DNA from: Pelargonium tetragonum
Lineage: Eukaryota; Streptophyta; Magnoliopsida; Geraniales; Geraniaceae
Assembly (NCBI GenBank): GCA_036897445.1
Contig: JAYMTL010000006.1
Location: 62,001-126,000 of the forward strand
Direction: 5' to 3'
Length of the DNA stretch: 64,000 nt
Position 1 is the stretch's first letter; the number at the start of each line of letters is the position of its first letter. Both the position numbers and the translations under genes were made by a program. The notes under the pieces are model-generated. The model did not search any database. It worked only from the letters and a program-made list of their open reading frames with translations, and was not told the origin of the DNA. Positions 37,151 to 49,746 of the stretch are shown here, piece by piece.

Positions 37151-40100
37151 GGCCTATCTATGTGCTTTTAAGGTTTCTACCCCCCTACTGATAAGGACAA
37201 AAAGGGGTTACTTATAGGAAAAATTCTAAGTAAGAACTAGAGCGCTGTTCAAATGAATCTAGATTTGTTGCCTTCACATTCACATTTTGAAAACTATTTA
37301 CTTAAGAGTATAATTTAGAGAATTACAGTAGGGTAAAAGGCCTAGAAGTTTTTGTTTATTACTTTGTCCGGGAAGACTCTTTGTTTTTGTTATAGTATCC
37401 TCTATTACACATTACAAGGCAGTCCTTAGGAAATAGAAAGAAGAGAAGGACAAAGGCAAAACTAAGGATAAGGATATTGAGGCCGGGTTTTTGTAGAATG
37501 GAAGCCCTTTTTATTCTCTTGTTTACTGTATATGGTTGAGGAGCCTCTTGCTAGATAGCGCAGTAAAGTGAAAAGGAATCCTAGGAATAAAAGCTAGTTG
37601 TACTTTTCCTCTGGGTTTACCAGAAGTTTAATTTAATTAGGTTCTTTCGCTTAAGCAGCACCTCTAGTTGGGGCACAGTCATTTTTAGTAGAGCCCTTCC
37701 CTATATAAAGGATTTTGCTGGCATTTTGCTTAAAGTCTGAGTTTGTGCATGAAAAAGACAATAAGAAGGAGCGATTACCAAGTCATTTTAGAGTACCCAC
37801 AGAAAAGATTCTAACCCTAGAGAAAGAGTGATTTTTTAGCTCTTAGACTTTCGTTATCCAACGAGTTTGTATAGTACTACATAACTATCCCACGGAAAGC
37901 TCTCGTTAGACAAAGAAAACTGGGGTTAATCGGGAGTGCATAACATTAAGGGGGTTTCAAAGAACTACAAGGGGTTCTCTTATCTAAATCTGGTATATAG
38001 TAAGCCAGGAATGTTATAATATTAACACTGTTTAAAAGCAAGACTTTTGACCCAACTATAAAAAAGTACAGCAAAGTAAAGAGGAATCCAAATTATTAAG
38101 ATCATGACAACGGACAACTTAAGCACCAGGATCCTAAGGGAAAAACTCTAAAAAAAGCCGAAATTGCACTTCTATGAATGCGTGTGAAACCCTAAAGAAG
38201 GTCCTAGGGGTTCAAGTCTATAAAAAAGAACTTTTTAATTTCAGTTTCAGTCCGAGAGCAGGAACGCGTCTTATATTTTGTATTTTTCAAGTCTGTGGTT
38301 AGTACGAGATTCCTATTCCTATATTGTAACACCTGACTCTTTTATCTATATTTAGTTGTAGCGCTTTAAAAAGGTTTCTTTACTAAACTAACCGGGATAT
38401 CCGGGGGTTTATTTAGTCTCAGGTTTCCTAGAAAAGCCGTTCTCAATTTAATATACTAAGGATTCCGGGCAAGCCAACTCCCGTCCTCAATATATAGGAA
38501 AGACCCTTTATAAGGAAACTCTCCTTTTAGTTTTAGGTTCTACTTATTTTCCATTATGGGGTAACCTATCCTATTTTAACGACCTGCTGAGTTTGAATAT
38601 CTTGCCGGTCTCTAATGTCTTTATTTCACTCCTACTTTTACTATACCAAAATTCCCCAGACAAGAAAGTCTTGTAATTAGTAGATTTTTTTTGAACCTCT
38701 TGTGGTACATTGTATATTTTTAGAGTAGCAGGTCGTCAGTAAAACTTGCGTAAATTTCTTGTTGAAGAAGATAAGGTTTTTAGTACGGAACCATACCTAT
38801 TAGACTTTGTTATAAAAGGTTTTTTCTCTTAAATTATTCTAAGTTTTAATCTGGGCCCTTTTCTAGGTATAGAATTTGACTAAAACGGATAGAATTCCTA
38901 GGAGATGTTCCTTTATTTTAAAGAGTTTTTTTACTTTTGAATTAGATAAGATAATTACATTACCTTACCTAATTCTGAAGTCATTTTAGCATTCTAGATC
39001 CATTTAGACTTAGGGTACTTACGTAAAGCCTAATCTTTTGACTCTCAGAGCCCCACAATTTGGTACTGCTGCAATTCCAGGGGGTATCCACTGGAGAAGT
39101 TTTCGTAGTGGTCTCGTTATTCAAGCGATTACTTACTGGAAGGGCTATGAGCAAAAGCATAGAGAAGTGCAAAAAGAATTCAAAGATTTGGATGTTGCCA
39201 CCCTTTTCTTCTTTTATATTGGCTAGTCGGAACTTGTAAAGGCAGCATCACTTATTATAGAAACTCAATTTACATTTACAAGCAAAGGAATTGTAACGGA
39301 TCAAACAGAACATGTAGAACAGCTTGGTAAGGATACCCATTAAAATGAAAATGAATATAAAGCTCGCTTAATACTTCATAAGTTTTTTCTATCACCAGCG
39401 CAAGCTTCTAAGGAGTCTACCGATCAAAAAAGTCAAACCGAGTCTGTTTCAAATAGTTTAGTCTTATCTTCCAAAAGGTCTCCATATTCGTATATCAGAA
39501 ATCCGCTTTTCTTTTTTCATTTTAATTAAGGAGGTTTCTACTACAAAATGACTCTATAGTGGGATTTCAAGCCATAAAAATAGATTAAAAAAGTATGGGT
39601 GTGGTGGAGTATGAAATCCTTTTTGAGACCAAACTTCTGCAAGATTTTAATAACTTAAAATCCCTTCTATTTTATTTAAACGAACGGGGCCTGGGCTTCG
39701 TAATTTAGTAAAGAGTGCTCGTGCTAAGCGGTTGGTGTAAGGGTTAAACGGATATGACCAGAACTCTAATTGAGAGATGGCAAAAGGAACTTTTAAATCC
39801 TATTTAGTCGGTATACTCAATGCTCGGGTATGACTATGTCTAAAGCAAACGGGAGCAATGCAATATAGGTTTTCTTTTACAAACACTAGATTTTGTAGGT
39901 TTTGAAACAGGATATAATAGCTTACGATTCTTCGCGTACAGGGGTTTCCTATTATTTAATTTAATATTGGAAATTCCTGTTATCCTTAAAAAAATAGGTA
40001 AGACTTTTTACTTCAGCAACAATCTCTACTAGAATAGAAACTTACCACTCCTACAAAGAGAGGTACATTTAAGCATGCCCTTTTTGAAATACGCCTCAAT

Positions 40101-40930
40101 TTAGAAAACCCGGCTTTCGCGCACGCTGGCTAGCATATTCTATTAAGTACGGGAGTATCCACTCAGCTATAATTGGGCTTTAAAAGAATAGCCGCAACTA
40201 GGGATTCCTCGTAAAATAAAGCAAGCGCTGACTAGACTATTTCATTTGAATAGTTTCTTTTAAAAATGGACAATATTTAGCATAAAAAAGGCTCCGTCAG
40301 GCGCATTAGGGGTTAAAACGCGCTTAAAAAAAAGGTTCCCAGTCGGTTAGAGCCTTAGCATAGCTTTTCCAGAGTTCCAATACAAATCCTTATAATTAAA
40401 GACAGTTAAAAGGAACGGTCCAGATATAAAAACTTCCTAAAAATGAAAGCATACAAACAACAAAAGAAATTATTATGGAAAGGCTTTAATTACATTACCT
40501 TTCTTAAAATAAAAACGTGCAGTATAAACCTTGTTATTTTAGCTATTTTCTGTTATAAAAGAAGATTCTATTTTGTCGAGTGAAGTAGCAAGAGCCCCGC
40601 AAGGAACCCTCATTTAATTTAAAGGGTTTTTAAAAAAGATCCTTAAACTTTAAATTTCTCTTCAGTTGAACCTCCTTTCAGGCCTTGGCAATTTCCCAGA
40701 AAAGCTCTAGGCCTTCTAATTTATGAGTATTTTGGTTATGTTAAATAAGTCCTTAATCTGGAAATCCATTTATATGAGATCCTTTTCCTTAACTAAAAAA
40801 GATTAGATATAGAAAGGCTTAAGCCTTTTCCTTTAAAAGTCTAGTTCTGTAGCTAAATTACTAAGAAAGTTGTAAATGTAAATTTGTGATTAGTGGAGAA
40901 TAACCAGCGTACAAAAGGGGAGTGGGAGAG
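37151..40930. other. Mostly non-coding background, one coding-like patch
   Basis: Type I background with regular GG..CC clusters. The exception is 38,990-39,530, described separately, which has lower TA content and a more protein-like translation. No RNA gene is seen except a T-arm-like GGGGTTCAAGTC near 38,207. Confidence 0.5.
39038..39226 (+). CDS. Hypothetical open frame with coding-like composition
   Basis: Sixty-two codons from a TTG, ended by TAG. The same frame continues to about 39,530 with only two further TAA codons. The translation is unusually balanced for this window (contains APQFGTAAIPGGIHWRSF; after the stop ELVKAASLIIETQFTF). It has more Gly, Ala, Glu, Gln, Thr and Val than the Ser/Leu/Lys/Asn-rich frames elsewhere. 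No family is recognised and no start signal is evident. It may be a degraded gene fragment, a gene read with a reassigned TAA/TAG, or chance. The minus-strand frame over the same bases looks like a shadow. Confidence 0.2.
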   Translation: MTLRAPQFGTAAIPGGIHWRSFRSGLVIQAITYWKGYEQKHREVQKEFKDLDVATLFFFYIG

Positions 40931-40935
40931 ATCAT

Positions 40936-41008
40936 GAGCTATTGCGGGATTCGAACCCTTGACCTTACACTTTTCAGGCTGAGGTTTTACCAAGTAAATC
41001 TAAAACGC
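40936..41008 (-). tRNA. tRNA-Phe(GAA)-like, mismatched stems
   Basis: The 73 bases fit the tRNA numbering without gaps. A14, G18-G19, A21, U33, anticodon GAA in loop CTGAAAA, G53-C61 and T-loop TTCGAAT are all in place. D-stem pairs are 3 of 4. Pairing is partial in the anticodon stem (two pairs plus one G-T), the T-stem (3 of 5) and the acceptor stem (three pairs plus one G-T). Position 8 is A, where U is nearly universal. This is too tRNA-like to be chance, yet as written it would not fold stably. It is a decayed tRNA-Phe gene or one needing RNA editing. A second Phe-like sequence lies at 55,251. Confidence 0.5.
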
Positions 41009-42804
41009 AAATATATTTATTTTATGCACGTAAGAAAAAAATAGGAACGAAATAATCTTCCTTCTATTTAAGTGATTGTGATGATAAAATACGCGGAGTC
41101 ACCTTTATTATTTTCATAAGTGTCCGCCTTTCCTCTAGGAAACTTGGGTATTATTAAGTACTTTTTATGGCAAATCCGTTACGAGTCTTTCAAAAGTTTT
41201 TTAAATACTAATAAGAAAGAAAGAAATCTCAGTTCTATTATAAATATGGGTATTTTCTTGACTTTATTGGAAACTCATTCTAATTAAGTATACAAAAGCG
41301 TCAGTCTATCTTTTTAAAAGTTTTAATGATCCCTTTTCCTGAAATTGACTATATTTGTTTGTTATTCTTTATCATCCTACGAAAAACACAGGGGTTTTCT
41401 GTTTGTAGGTTCCCATATATTTGGTATTTAAAAGAATTCCTATATTTATAAGTTACCCGTTTCTTATTTTCAATTTTAAAAGGGTGCTCTTTCTTAATCT
41501 GTAAACAAAAGGGGTTATTTAACAAATTATAGCTAAGCTGCATTTCTTGTACCAAAGCAGTGGGAGTCTTAATTCTTATAAGTAGAGGTAAGACTAATCA
41601 AAACACTTTATAAATCGAGGTTAATAGGGCAGGTTGCCTTATCTAGTGTTGAATTAATAGGACTTTCATAGTCTGTAATAACTACCTTATATCCGTAAAA
41701 CTCCTTGTTTGTACAAGTGAGGCTCTTTCAAAAAGTTTAGATACATTTCATTTTACAAAACAGTAAACTCTGGAGTATATGGTCTCTGGAATTTGAGTGT
41801 CTTCTTAATAGTTAAGATTCTGGATTTCCTATCTTAATTAGGATTAGGTAAAACCGAGTTCAGTTCTCATTACAACAGGTTTTTAAAAGGCTCCTAAGTG
41901 TCTGGAAAGGATAGCTAAGTTCATTAATTAAATGTAAAATGTCTTTTTAAGTGGAATGAAAGAAATTTTTTTCTATAAACATCAGTCCACTGCCCAGCTT
42001 TTGAGTTATCAAAATAAAAACTACAACAAACTTAAAAAGATGTTTTTAAATAAAATAGAGGATCCACAAAAGGACTTCTACTTGCTGCAATGTCTTAACT
42101 TGCTTTCAAAACTAAATGGAATCTGAGTTATCGGGCTTGGGAAAGATTTAAGGGAAATAAACGAATAGGACCCCGTTAATGCAGGATTAAGAGTTTCTAT
42201 TTCCTATTCCTAAGTTAAGGTCAGCGAAGTTACTTAGGAGAATTCCATTTTCTTTCTATGGAGGGGCGATCTCGACTGGATTTCCATAAAAACGGGTAGG
42301 CTTTGATTTTTGCAAAATCATGGAAAATACTCAAGTAGCTAGGAGGTTTGGAATAAAAAAACAAGGTTATTTAGAGAATAGAAATATCATTCTTCTTATC
42401 TTAAGGGAAATGTACGTAGATTGGTTTTCCTTAGTAGAGTGTTACGTGTCAAAATTTCTTTTTCTAATCTCTTGTATCGAGTGAGGATTGAAAGAGCGCT
42501 TCCTTGGCAAAACTCAGTGGCGCCTGCCTTTATAAAGCATCTAAACTCTTCCTTTTAGCGAGCTTGACTTACTAAAACTTATGAGCAACCTATCCATTAA
42601 GAATGCGAAACCCTGTACTAGTAAACATATAAAAGAGAAACTCTTGTGCGAGCAATTAGCGAAAAGTTTAGTAGACGGGGTACTGCCCTCGGCGACAAGG
42701 ACTTTTCTTTGCGTTCATCGATTAGTAGTAAGCGCTTACCAGAAGTCTTCCTCGCGAGTTTTTATAGAATAAGTACAGTAAGCAGAGAGATTTCCTTTGT
42801 AACA

Positions 42805-42826
42805 GAGTAATCCAGAGTTTTTTGCT
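42805..42826 (+). repeat. 22-bp exact direct repeat, copy B
   Basis: Identical to 22,592-22,613 over 22 bases and unrelated outside. See copy A for the chance estimate. Confidence 0.6.
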
Positions 42827-43125
42827 TCATTAGACCGAGCGCTAAAGTCTCACCTGTCCTGTAAACTAGTAAAAAAGCCCCTATCCATGTTAAGGGTAAC
42901 CCGGAAAAACTTATAACCAATCTAAAAATTTTTGTTAAAGCTGCCCTTAGCCTTTTTAACCCAAGTAAATCCCCTCTTGTGATTTCATTTTTATATACCA
43001 GGGGCCTCTCTTGCTTTGTTGTACCTGTTTCTGTATCCCGGATATTCTAAAGAAAGTGGGGAGTCAAAATATATAAACAAGGATTTTGACGAGCTCCCCT
43101 TTGGCTATAAAAATGGAGTCTTATA

Positions 43126-43140
43126 TAGGGGTAACCCCTA
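43126..43140. repeat. Perfect mini-palindrome TAGGGGT-A-ACCCCTA
   Basis: Seven-base perfect inverted arms around a single A. It is a clean member of the GG..CC mini-cluster family. Confidence 0.55.
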
Positions 43141-46100
43141 GTCGTATGCAGGGGAGTTGCAGTATTTTTCAAGATACAAAGTAGAAGCGTTTGCTATACT
43201 ACTCTCGTTTTTAATTACAAGTTTTTCTAAAGGTCAGGAACGAGTTCTTAGGGTGTAGGTAAAAAAAAAGCTCTAAACTTTCGTAACTTTTCTAATCCGA
43301 ACGGAGTCAAATCAGTCCGCTATCGTCTAGAATCACGAGGAATTTCATATCTAAGGAAAGTTACCTATGAAACTTCGTTTTGCACCTATAATATCCTATC
43401 CCCGAACTATTCTTACTATTAATTCCACACGAAACGAAAGCGGACTCCTTACCCTTCGTTAATACTTAATAGCTACGGAGCTGCTTAGACGATACTTGAG
43501 CTCAAATCTCCTACCCCTATAACAACACCTTATAAGACTAAGAAATCCGAAGCTTTACTTTAGTTGTCTGAATTCTTTCTAAGTCTAGCTTCCCTAATGA
43601 TAATACCCAATTTCAGCAACTGCTTTACTAAGCCCGATTTTCCCTGTTAAAGTTTATACGAGTGAAATTTATTTACAATTTATCAGGAAAGAGTTAGCTG
43701 TTATACTATAATAAGGATCCTCTACTTAGTTAGGTACCCGTGGTATTGCTTAAGAGAAAATTCTGCAAGAGTAGAACCCGTGTATTATATTATAAAGAAG
43801 ACACCTATAAAAGATCGATAACACTTTGATTCCCCTGAGATTCTGTATATATATATGGTAGCCTTTTCCCTAATGCTCATACTAGTTTATTTAAAACTTC
43901 AATTTTATAGTAGTATAAAATCCAACAAAGAGAGCCCCTTGGCTGGGGTAGCGGACTCTTAAGTTTTTAGTGGATACTCGTAATTTATGGGGAGTTTTCA
44001 TAAGAGCTTATTTATCAAAAAAGGATTCCCTTTATCTAAATAGGAAAAGGGTACCTCTTACTTCTCTTACATACTACTGTACCTGTATTTGGCAGCTAAT
44101 AAATCTCCTTTCAGTCCATGCCTTAGGGTAAGTGCCCGTGTAGGTTTTTATAAACAAGTAATGAAAATCTATTAAAATTACAAGATATAGGTACCCTTAT
44201 TAGTATCAGGTAAGCGGGATTCCCCTTTATAGGGCCTCGTTTTAGTAGTTTAGCCTGGGACAGATTTCCTTCTACGCCCAAACCTCCTTTAGAATCTTTA
44301 CTTGCAATAAAACTTAGAAAACTTGAGGATTTCCATAACTTTCGAAGTGTAGCGCTTACTTTTAAGAAATGGACTCAATGGGTTATTCTATTCTATCTAT
44401 ATATAGGAGGATAAGAAATTGGTATAGGATTACTTAAAAACCCCCGGTAAATGTAAAAGGGACTCAGTTAGAAGCCCTTTTATAAAGAAAAAGAAAGAAT
44501 CCTTATTTACTCCGAGTACCAGAGCTGCAGGAACCCCGTAAACCTGTAAGGAATATTTAGTTACAAAATCTTGCTTATTTACTAAAGAGCAGCTCCCTAA
44601 AGGGAAAAGCTTGCCATAAATCGTACCTATTCTTTAAATTAGAAAATTCCTATTTTTCTTTCCCCATATAGAAAGGAAAAAGCCCCCTCATAATGAGTGC
44701 AATTATAATACTAAACGAGCTAACTTTCATTGTTGTGGAAATATGCTAACCCCTCTTTACAAGGAAAAAGGATTCTCTATATCTCAAAGCTTCCTTATCT
44801 AAGGCCCCAAGGTGGAATCTCTTTCAGTTTAAGGAAGTAGCCTATTTCATAATAGATAATATATGCCTTAAGTCTTCAAGATAAGGGAGTTTGCTAAGCA
44901 AAGAATGGGTATAGGGCAAGAAGTTTTCCTTACTCGTTTAAGTGTTATTCTTGTACTAAAGTAGTCCATATAAGGAGTTTTTGATATAGAGTCTATTTTG
45001 AAAAGTCTTTAGTGCAGGAACATACACATAGGTTTTGTCTAATAAGGATTTGATTAGGAAACGAAGTTAAGGTACATAACTTTTAGCTTTATTTCAGGAA
45101 TGGAATCCCAAAAGAATCTATAATAGAATTTTGACATCAGTCAAGAGTAATTAGATAAGGTTTATAAGTTCTAGGAATTACTTCTCTAGAAAGTTTTTGG
45201 CTTTCTAATATACAGGAGCTTCTTAGGAAAAACAAGTGTAAATGGATTTCCCTTTTGGAGTTAGAGAGCATAAGGGTACCTTTCTCGATAGAAACCCTGG
45301 TTACTTAAAACCTTCCTAAACCGGAAAACTCTACTATTGACTTTATATAAAAGAACAGACCTATAGGAACTGCTCTTACCTCTATACTACCCGACAAGTA
45401 AAAAGTATCCCTTTTGATTTTAAAGGGCCGGATCCTTCGAGGAAAACTCGGGGACTTTTTTTCTAGAATACCCTAAACACGTAATACATAAATAAAAGAT
45501 AAAATAACATTTTCATTTTTATAAAGCATCTAATTAGAACTGAACTGAAGTTAGTTTTTGTCCGCGAAAGAAAATTCCTAATGATGCCTTAATGACCTTG
45601 CTACTTCAAGAATCTATTATTAGAGACCAACGATAGAGTAAACGTTTTATGGAATAGCCGAGGAATTTGCCTATACTTATGGACAAACAAAAGGGATTTT
45701 TAGGCTAGGATAGCCCTTATTTTAAGGAATACAAGTAAGTTCTCAGGCTTTTTTTGAATTTAGTTTGCCTACTCAGTTAGGTCTTATCAATAAAATAAAT
45801 ATAGCAGGGATTAAATTTCTGCTACTGCTAATAAGGAAGCTTAATTCAAAATGTACCCTGGGTTATCTACCGGTTTTGGGTGTAGCTAGGACTCAAGCGA
45901 ATGCGCATGGAGACCAAAGGGATTTATTCCTCACCCAAATTTTGGGTATTCCTTTGAATGATTAGAAAGGTAGTAAGATTATCTACTTACAGAGAACCTT
46001 GCCTTTGTTAATTTAGAGTCTCCCTATGGATCCTCCCAAAACCCACCAAAAGTAGACTTCCCCGCTTTCTGTAATTAGTTGTGTAAACTTGGTTGGTACA

Positions 46101-47896
46101 TAAATGTAGATGTCAAGCTTTTAGTTTTGTAATCCCTTAGTTTTAGGAGCTCTTTGATGTTTAACGAGATAACTACTAAAGCGAAAACCCAGTCAAAATT
46201 GAAAAGGGGGCTTTAAATCCCTGTTATGGACACTCCTTAAGACGCAAGGGAAGCTGTAGAGCGTGAAAATGTCAGGTTATCCAAACCCCCGTGCTTATAC
46301 AAATACAAAAAGGGTCCGTTGGGGTCAAAAACTTAGTGGAATTTTTCGGGTGTTATATTAGCATAAAAGAGAGCCTCTTAGAGTCTATGAGATTCAGTTA
46401 CAATTACAATATAGTATTTATAAGGGACTTTGACTTTGAAAAATATGATAGAGATTCTATAGAAGTCTAACTTAAGTCCGAATAGGGCTTTACTAGGTAG
46501 GGCTCTAATACTCAAATTTAAGCGAAATTCAGGTTTCGGGTATTATTAGAAAGCGCATTTCTTGCATATTGCTTACACTTCTCCAGGCCTTTTAAGAGAC
46601 AAGCTTTTATAAGACTTCTCCCCTGGCTCTTCCCCGGTTACTAAACCCCTTTCGAAAGCTTTATGCTAGTGATTAGGAGCCCCCTTTCCTTTTAATAATA
46701 ATTCAAAGGGACTCGCGTAAAAGCCTAATCTAATAAGGATTGTCTGAAAGCTTCCTCTTTTAAGGGGATGCCGTTTAAAATTTAGCAGTTAGGGTGTATA
46801 GAATTTGGTTAAAGCTCTCCCGGTTTTTTTAGTTTTTTAGTCCTGCGCAGAATCCCCAGCTTAGCAAGATACCAGCAAGCAAAGTGTCTCATCCGGAGCA
46901 AAAATTCTCGCTGAAGCTTGAGAAAAGCCCTTACCAAGAAAATTAACTTGAAGACTTAAAAATATATAGGAAAACAGACAATGCACGAAAAAGCCCGCTA
47001 TCTTAAATGTAAGCTCTGATAAAGTTAGTTCTAAAAGTATAGGCATAGCAATTTTCTAAATTAGAGCCCCTTTAAATTATGGGTTATACACATCACGTTT
47101 TGTTACAAAATATTTTAGGGTATTTCCTCTTGCGGAGTTCCTATATATAGAATATCCAAATATTAAGACAGTAGGGCAACTCCTGCCTTATGATTATGAC
47201 AAAATTCTTAGAATTAAATTACACTCAAACGCTGCAAAACTCTCACCACATAATATACGCTTTATTTTCCCTTATAGGATCCCGAAGATGTATAAACCCT
47301 TGTCTCAAACCACTTTTTTGATATCCCACCCTTCCTTCGAGGTTTTAAAAGAATGTTAGAACTGCCTCTTTAACGTTGTTACTAGGGTTTTCCAAGGAGA
47401 AATTCCTTGCCGAGAGTTCTAGAGAGCTCGAGCTAAAAGCTCCATAAGAGTTGTTTGCCCCTACCCTTCTATTCTGAAATATCCGATACTTGGGTGTTTC
47501 TGGATACAATAGGTTTGTTAGTTTGATAAACGGGATCCCCCTTAAGTTTACCGGCTGCTCAAGGATTCTTGTATTCCTGTATGGGGTTTCCCAACTTGAT
47601 GGAGTTATATCTTCTATTATATGCTATGCATAAATCTAAATACAGTGATGTGCCTTTTACTCTTAGTAAACTAAAAAAACAAAATTAGAATGAAAAAGGG
47701 AGCTAATTTAGGGGGACTCTCAATCTAATAGACAAACTTGAGCTTATAAGGCCGGGAATTACTTGTAAAGAACGGGATAAAAAATAGGATACCAAGATCA
47801 CTTTTGCGGATTTAACACGCTTTTACTCAAGCCAACCCTTGTATAGTAGTAGCTCTGGAAAACTCCTTGCAAAAGAATTCCTAGTGCAGCTTCTGA

Positions 47897-48196
47897 CAGA
47901 TCCTTCCTAATTATAGGCCGACCGGTCCTAGAAAAGTCAAAAGCACAGCCTCACGGCTTTATTTAATTTATTTGAATTCGGAAAAGAGTTCAGTTTCAGA
48001 TACCGTACCCACAATACAAGCTCAAGATAAAGGACAATTTTATACAACCCCCTTTTTCTCTAATTATAAAAACTACGAATTATGCCCTACACCCCCTCAA
48101 AAGCTAGCTGGACGAAGGCGAGATGTCGGTTTAATCGAAACCCAATTAGTAAATGCTCGAAAGATATACTTGTACTCTGTTAATTCTCAGCGCTGA
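47897..48196 (+). CDS. Hypothetical open frame, about 100 codons stop to stop
   Basis: Open without interruption between a TGA at 47,894 and a TGA at 48,194. The first ATG/TTG-type start is the TTG at 47,972, giving 74 aa. The C-terminal part, KLAGRRRDVGLIETQLVNAR, is plausible protein sequence but I recognise no family. About half a dozen stop-free intervals of this length are expected by chance over both strands of the window, so the evidence is weak. Confidence 0.15.
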   Translation, partial: QILPNYRPTGPRKVKSTASRLYLIYLNSEKSSVSDTVPTIQAQDKGQFYTTPFFSNYKNYELCPTPPQKLAGRRRDVGLIETQLVNARKIYLYSVNSQR

Positions 48197-48325
48197 CTAA
48201 GCTGACTAAAAAGATTCTAATGTAACGGCATGCCAAGATCCGAGTTCGATGTCAATTTTTATGCTAATGCTACTTTCCTTTATGAGATAAGACGGGGGTT
48301 TAGAGGCTTTTAACCGCTTCAAAGG

Positions 48326-48400
48326 AAGAGTGATGAGATTTGAACCTGCGAGACTTGTGCATTAATTTCAAGTTCTGCCAAATAAGACTAGGGTCTAAAA
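48326..48400 (-). tRNA. Weak tRNA-like sequence
   Basis: On the minus strand TCGCAGGTTCAAATC is a good T-arm start, but the 3' strand (TCATC) does not complete the stem. Upstream, ACTTG and CAAGT would form an anticodon stem around an 11-base loop. TTTGGCAGA resembles a D-loop. An acceptor stem is not found. Probably a relic. Confidence 0.25.
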
Positions 48401-48856
48401 TCGGCAGTTAGTTTATAGCTAAATTACTGTACTTTTACTAGGTTTCTAGAAGTTCAGGATACTTTCAATTTCTACTTAGGAAAGTAGGTACACTTAAATA
48501 GAAGTGTTTATTCTAAGATTTGGGAAACTTTTTCATTTTGAGTTGAATCTAAACATCTTCGGTAATCTGATGTGTAGCTTTTGCAACTAAAATCTGTATT
48601 GGACTTGTAATTCTGCAGGCAATCTTTCTTTTCCTAGTCGAGGCGAGCGATATATCTCGATTAAATCTTTCTATTTCTACTAGAAATTAAATCTGTTTCG
48701 GGTCTAAAAGGAACTCAATTTTTTCTTTATTTACCTTAGTTAGACTAATAGAATCTAAATACATTACTAACAAGGGTCTAGGGAATACTAATAAAATAGA
48801 AAGACTATAGAATACATAAGACAAGACTTCCAATCTACTACAAAAAAGTACACTAG

Positions 48857-49060
48857 CTACAGTAACTCTAAGGCTACAAGCAAGGCGGGTCCCATAGGAG
48901 TAAGATTGAAAGAGGTGCAGGGGGCTTCGCAAGTAAGACTCCTAAGAAGCAGGGTATAGCTAATAAGATACAGAATCATAATATAATAAAAGGGGATCTC
49001 TCTTAAGAAACTAGTTATAGGTATTGAGAGTAATAAACAGGGGTAGAGCAGGTAGTACAA
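48857..49060 (-). CDS. Hypothetical hydrophobic 67-aa open frame (doubtful)
   Basis: Starts at an ATG and begins MYYLLYPCLLLSIPITSFL. A second hydrophobic stretch, PFYYIMILYLISYTLLL, follows at about residues 24-40, so two membrane segments would be predicted. It overlaps a second minus-strand ATG frame (48,687-48,932, 81 aa) in another register. Both lie in the pyrimidine-rich strand of tract 8, where hydrophobic codons arise from composition alone. No homologue is recognised. Confidence 0.15.
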   Translation of the reverse strand: MYYLLYPCLLLSIPITSFLREIPFYYIMILYLISYTLLLRSLTCEAPCTSFNLTPMGPALLVALELL

Positions 49061-49230
49061 AAAGAGGTATTATAACTTTGAATAATATAGAGAGTGTGGG
49101 TCTGAGTAAGAGCTATGAAAAAGCAAAGGATAATGATACAGTAAGTCAAGAAGAGTGTGAAAGGAAGTCTCTGTTGGTGGTGGCTATAAAGTCTTCCTGT
49201 TCTTTGTTCTATCTGTAACTATGTAATACA

Positions 49231-49262
49231 ATATCCTCTGGAGGCCTACAGTCGGTAAGAAT
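49231..49262 (+). repeat. CCTC / GTCGGTAAGAATA element, copy 6
   Basis: ATATCCTCTGGAGGCC then TACAGTCGGTAAGAATA. CCTC/GAGG forms a tiny hairpin in the left box. The right box is the fullest form, from which I take the consensus GTCGGTARGAATA. It lies inside tract 8. Confidence 0.55.
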
Positions 49263-49710
49263 AACAAGATATTCTACTTTTCTAGGGTTCTTCCCTCTCC
49301 GTAGTAAGATAATAACAAGGAATAAGAGGGATCCTTAATAACAAGACTCTCTATTATATAAACATAAGTAACTAATAAAATACTAATAGACTTTCCTAAC
49401 AAGCTTAGAAGAATACAATACATTAGCTACAATAGAGGGAATTCTAACAACACCAACAAGACAGGGAATACAAGTATAGGTACAGCTCTACTAACCCTAG
49501 CTCTAAGAACTCTACTAGGTCTAGCTAAGCAACAAGGTAAGTCAAGTAATACAAATAAGTAATCTTTCTTTTTAAGAAGTCAAGTAAGTTAGAGAAAACA
49601 AAGGCAATAGAAACAAAAGAATCCCGGTCAGAATAAGAAGAAGCAGAAGAAGTTGTAGATGATGTTACCATAGTGCATGGATAGACTATCATCATACTAC
49701 ATAATACTAC

Positions 49711-49746
49711 GCATTACCTCGCAAAAGCTTCCGTCGGTAGGAATAG
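49711..49746 (+). repeat. CCTC / GTCGGTAGGAATA element, copy 7
   Basis: GCATTACCTC, ten unrelated bases, then CTTCCGTCGGTAGGAATAG. It is preceded by ACTACATAATACTAC, the ACTA-rich lead-in shared with other copies. It lies inside tract 8, about 480 bases from copy 6. Confidence 0.6.

Larger units (their letters stand above)
41009..48335. other. Non-coding background, 7.3 kb
   Basis: No gene I can defend. Contains the second member of the 22-bp repeat (42,805-42,826) and the palindrome at 43,126-43,140. Open frames at 41,349-41,555 and 46,861-47,046 (minus) and 42,581-42,772 and 45,765-45,965 (plus) are featureless. The frame through 42,581 stays free of TGA from about 42,485 to 42,978 but is crossed by several TAA/TAG codons. 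Confidence 0.5.

Noticed and set aside
38981-39172. Minus-strand open frame opposite the 39 kb island
   Set aside because: It looks like a shadow of the more protein-like plus-strand frame, with no features of its own.
42581-42772. 63-codon frame that can be extended by ignoring TAA/TAG
   Set aside because: Locally protein-like, but no family is recognised and similar extensions are possible in many places.
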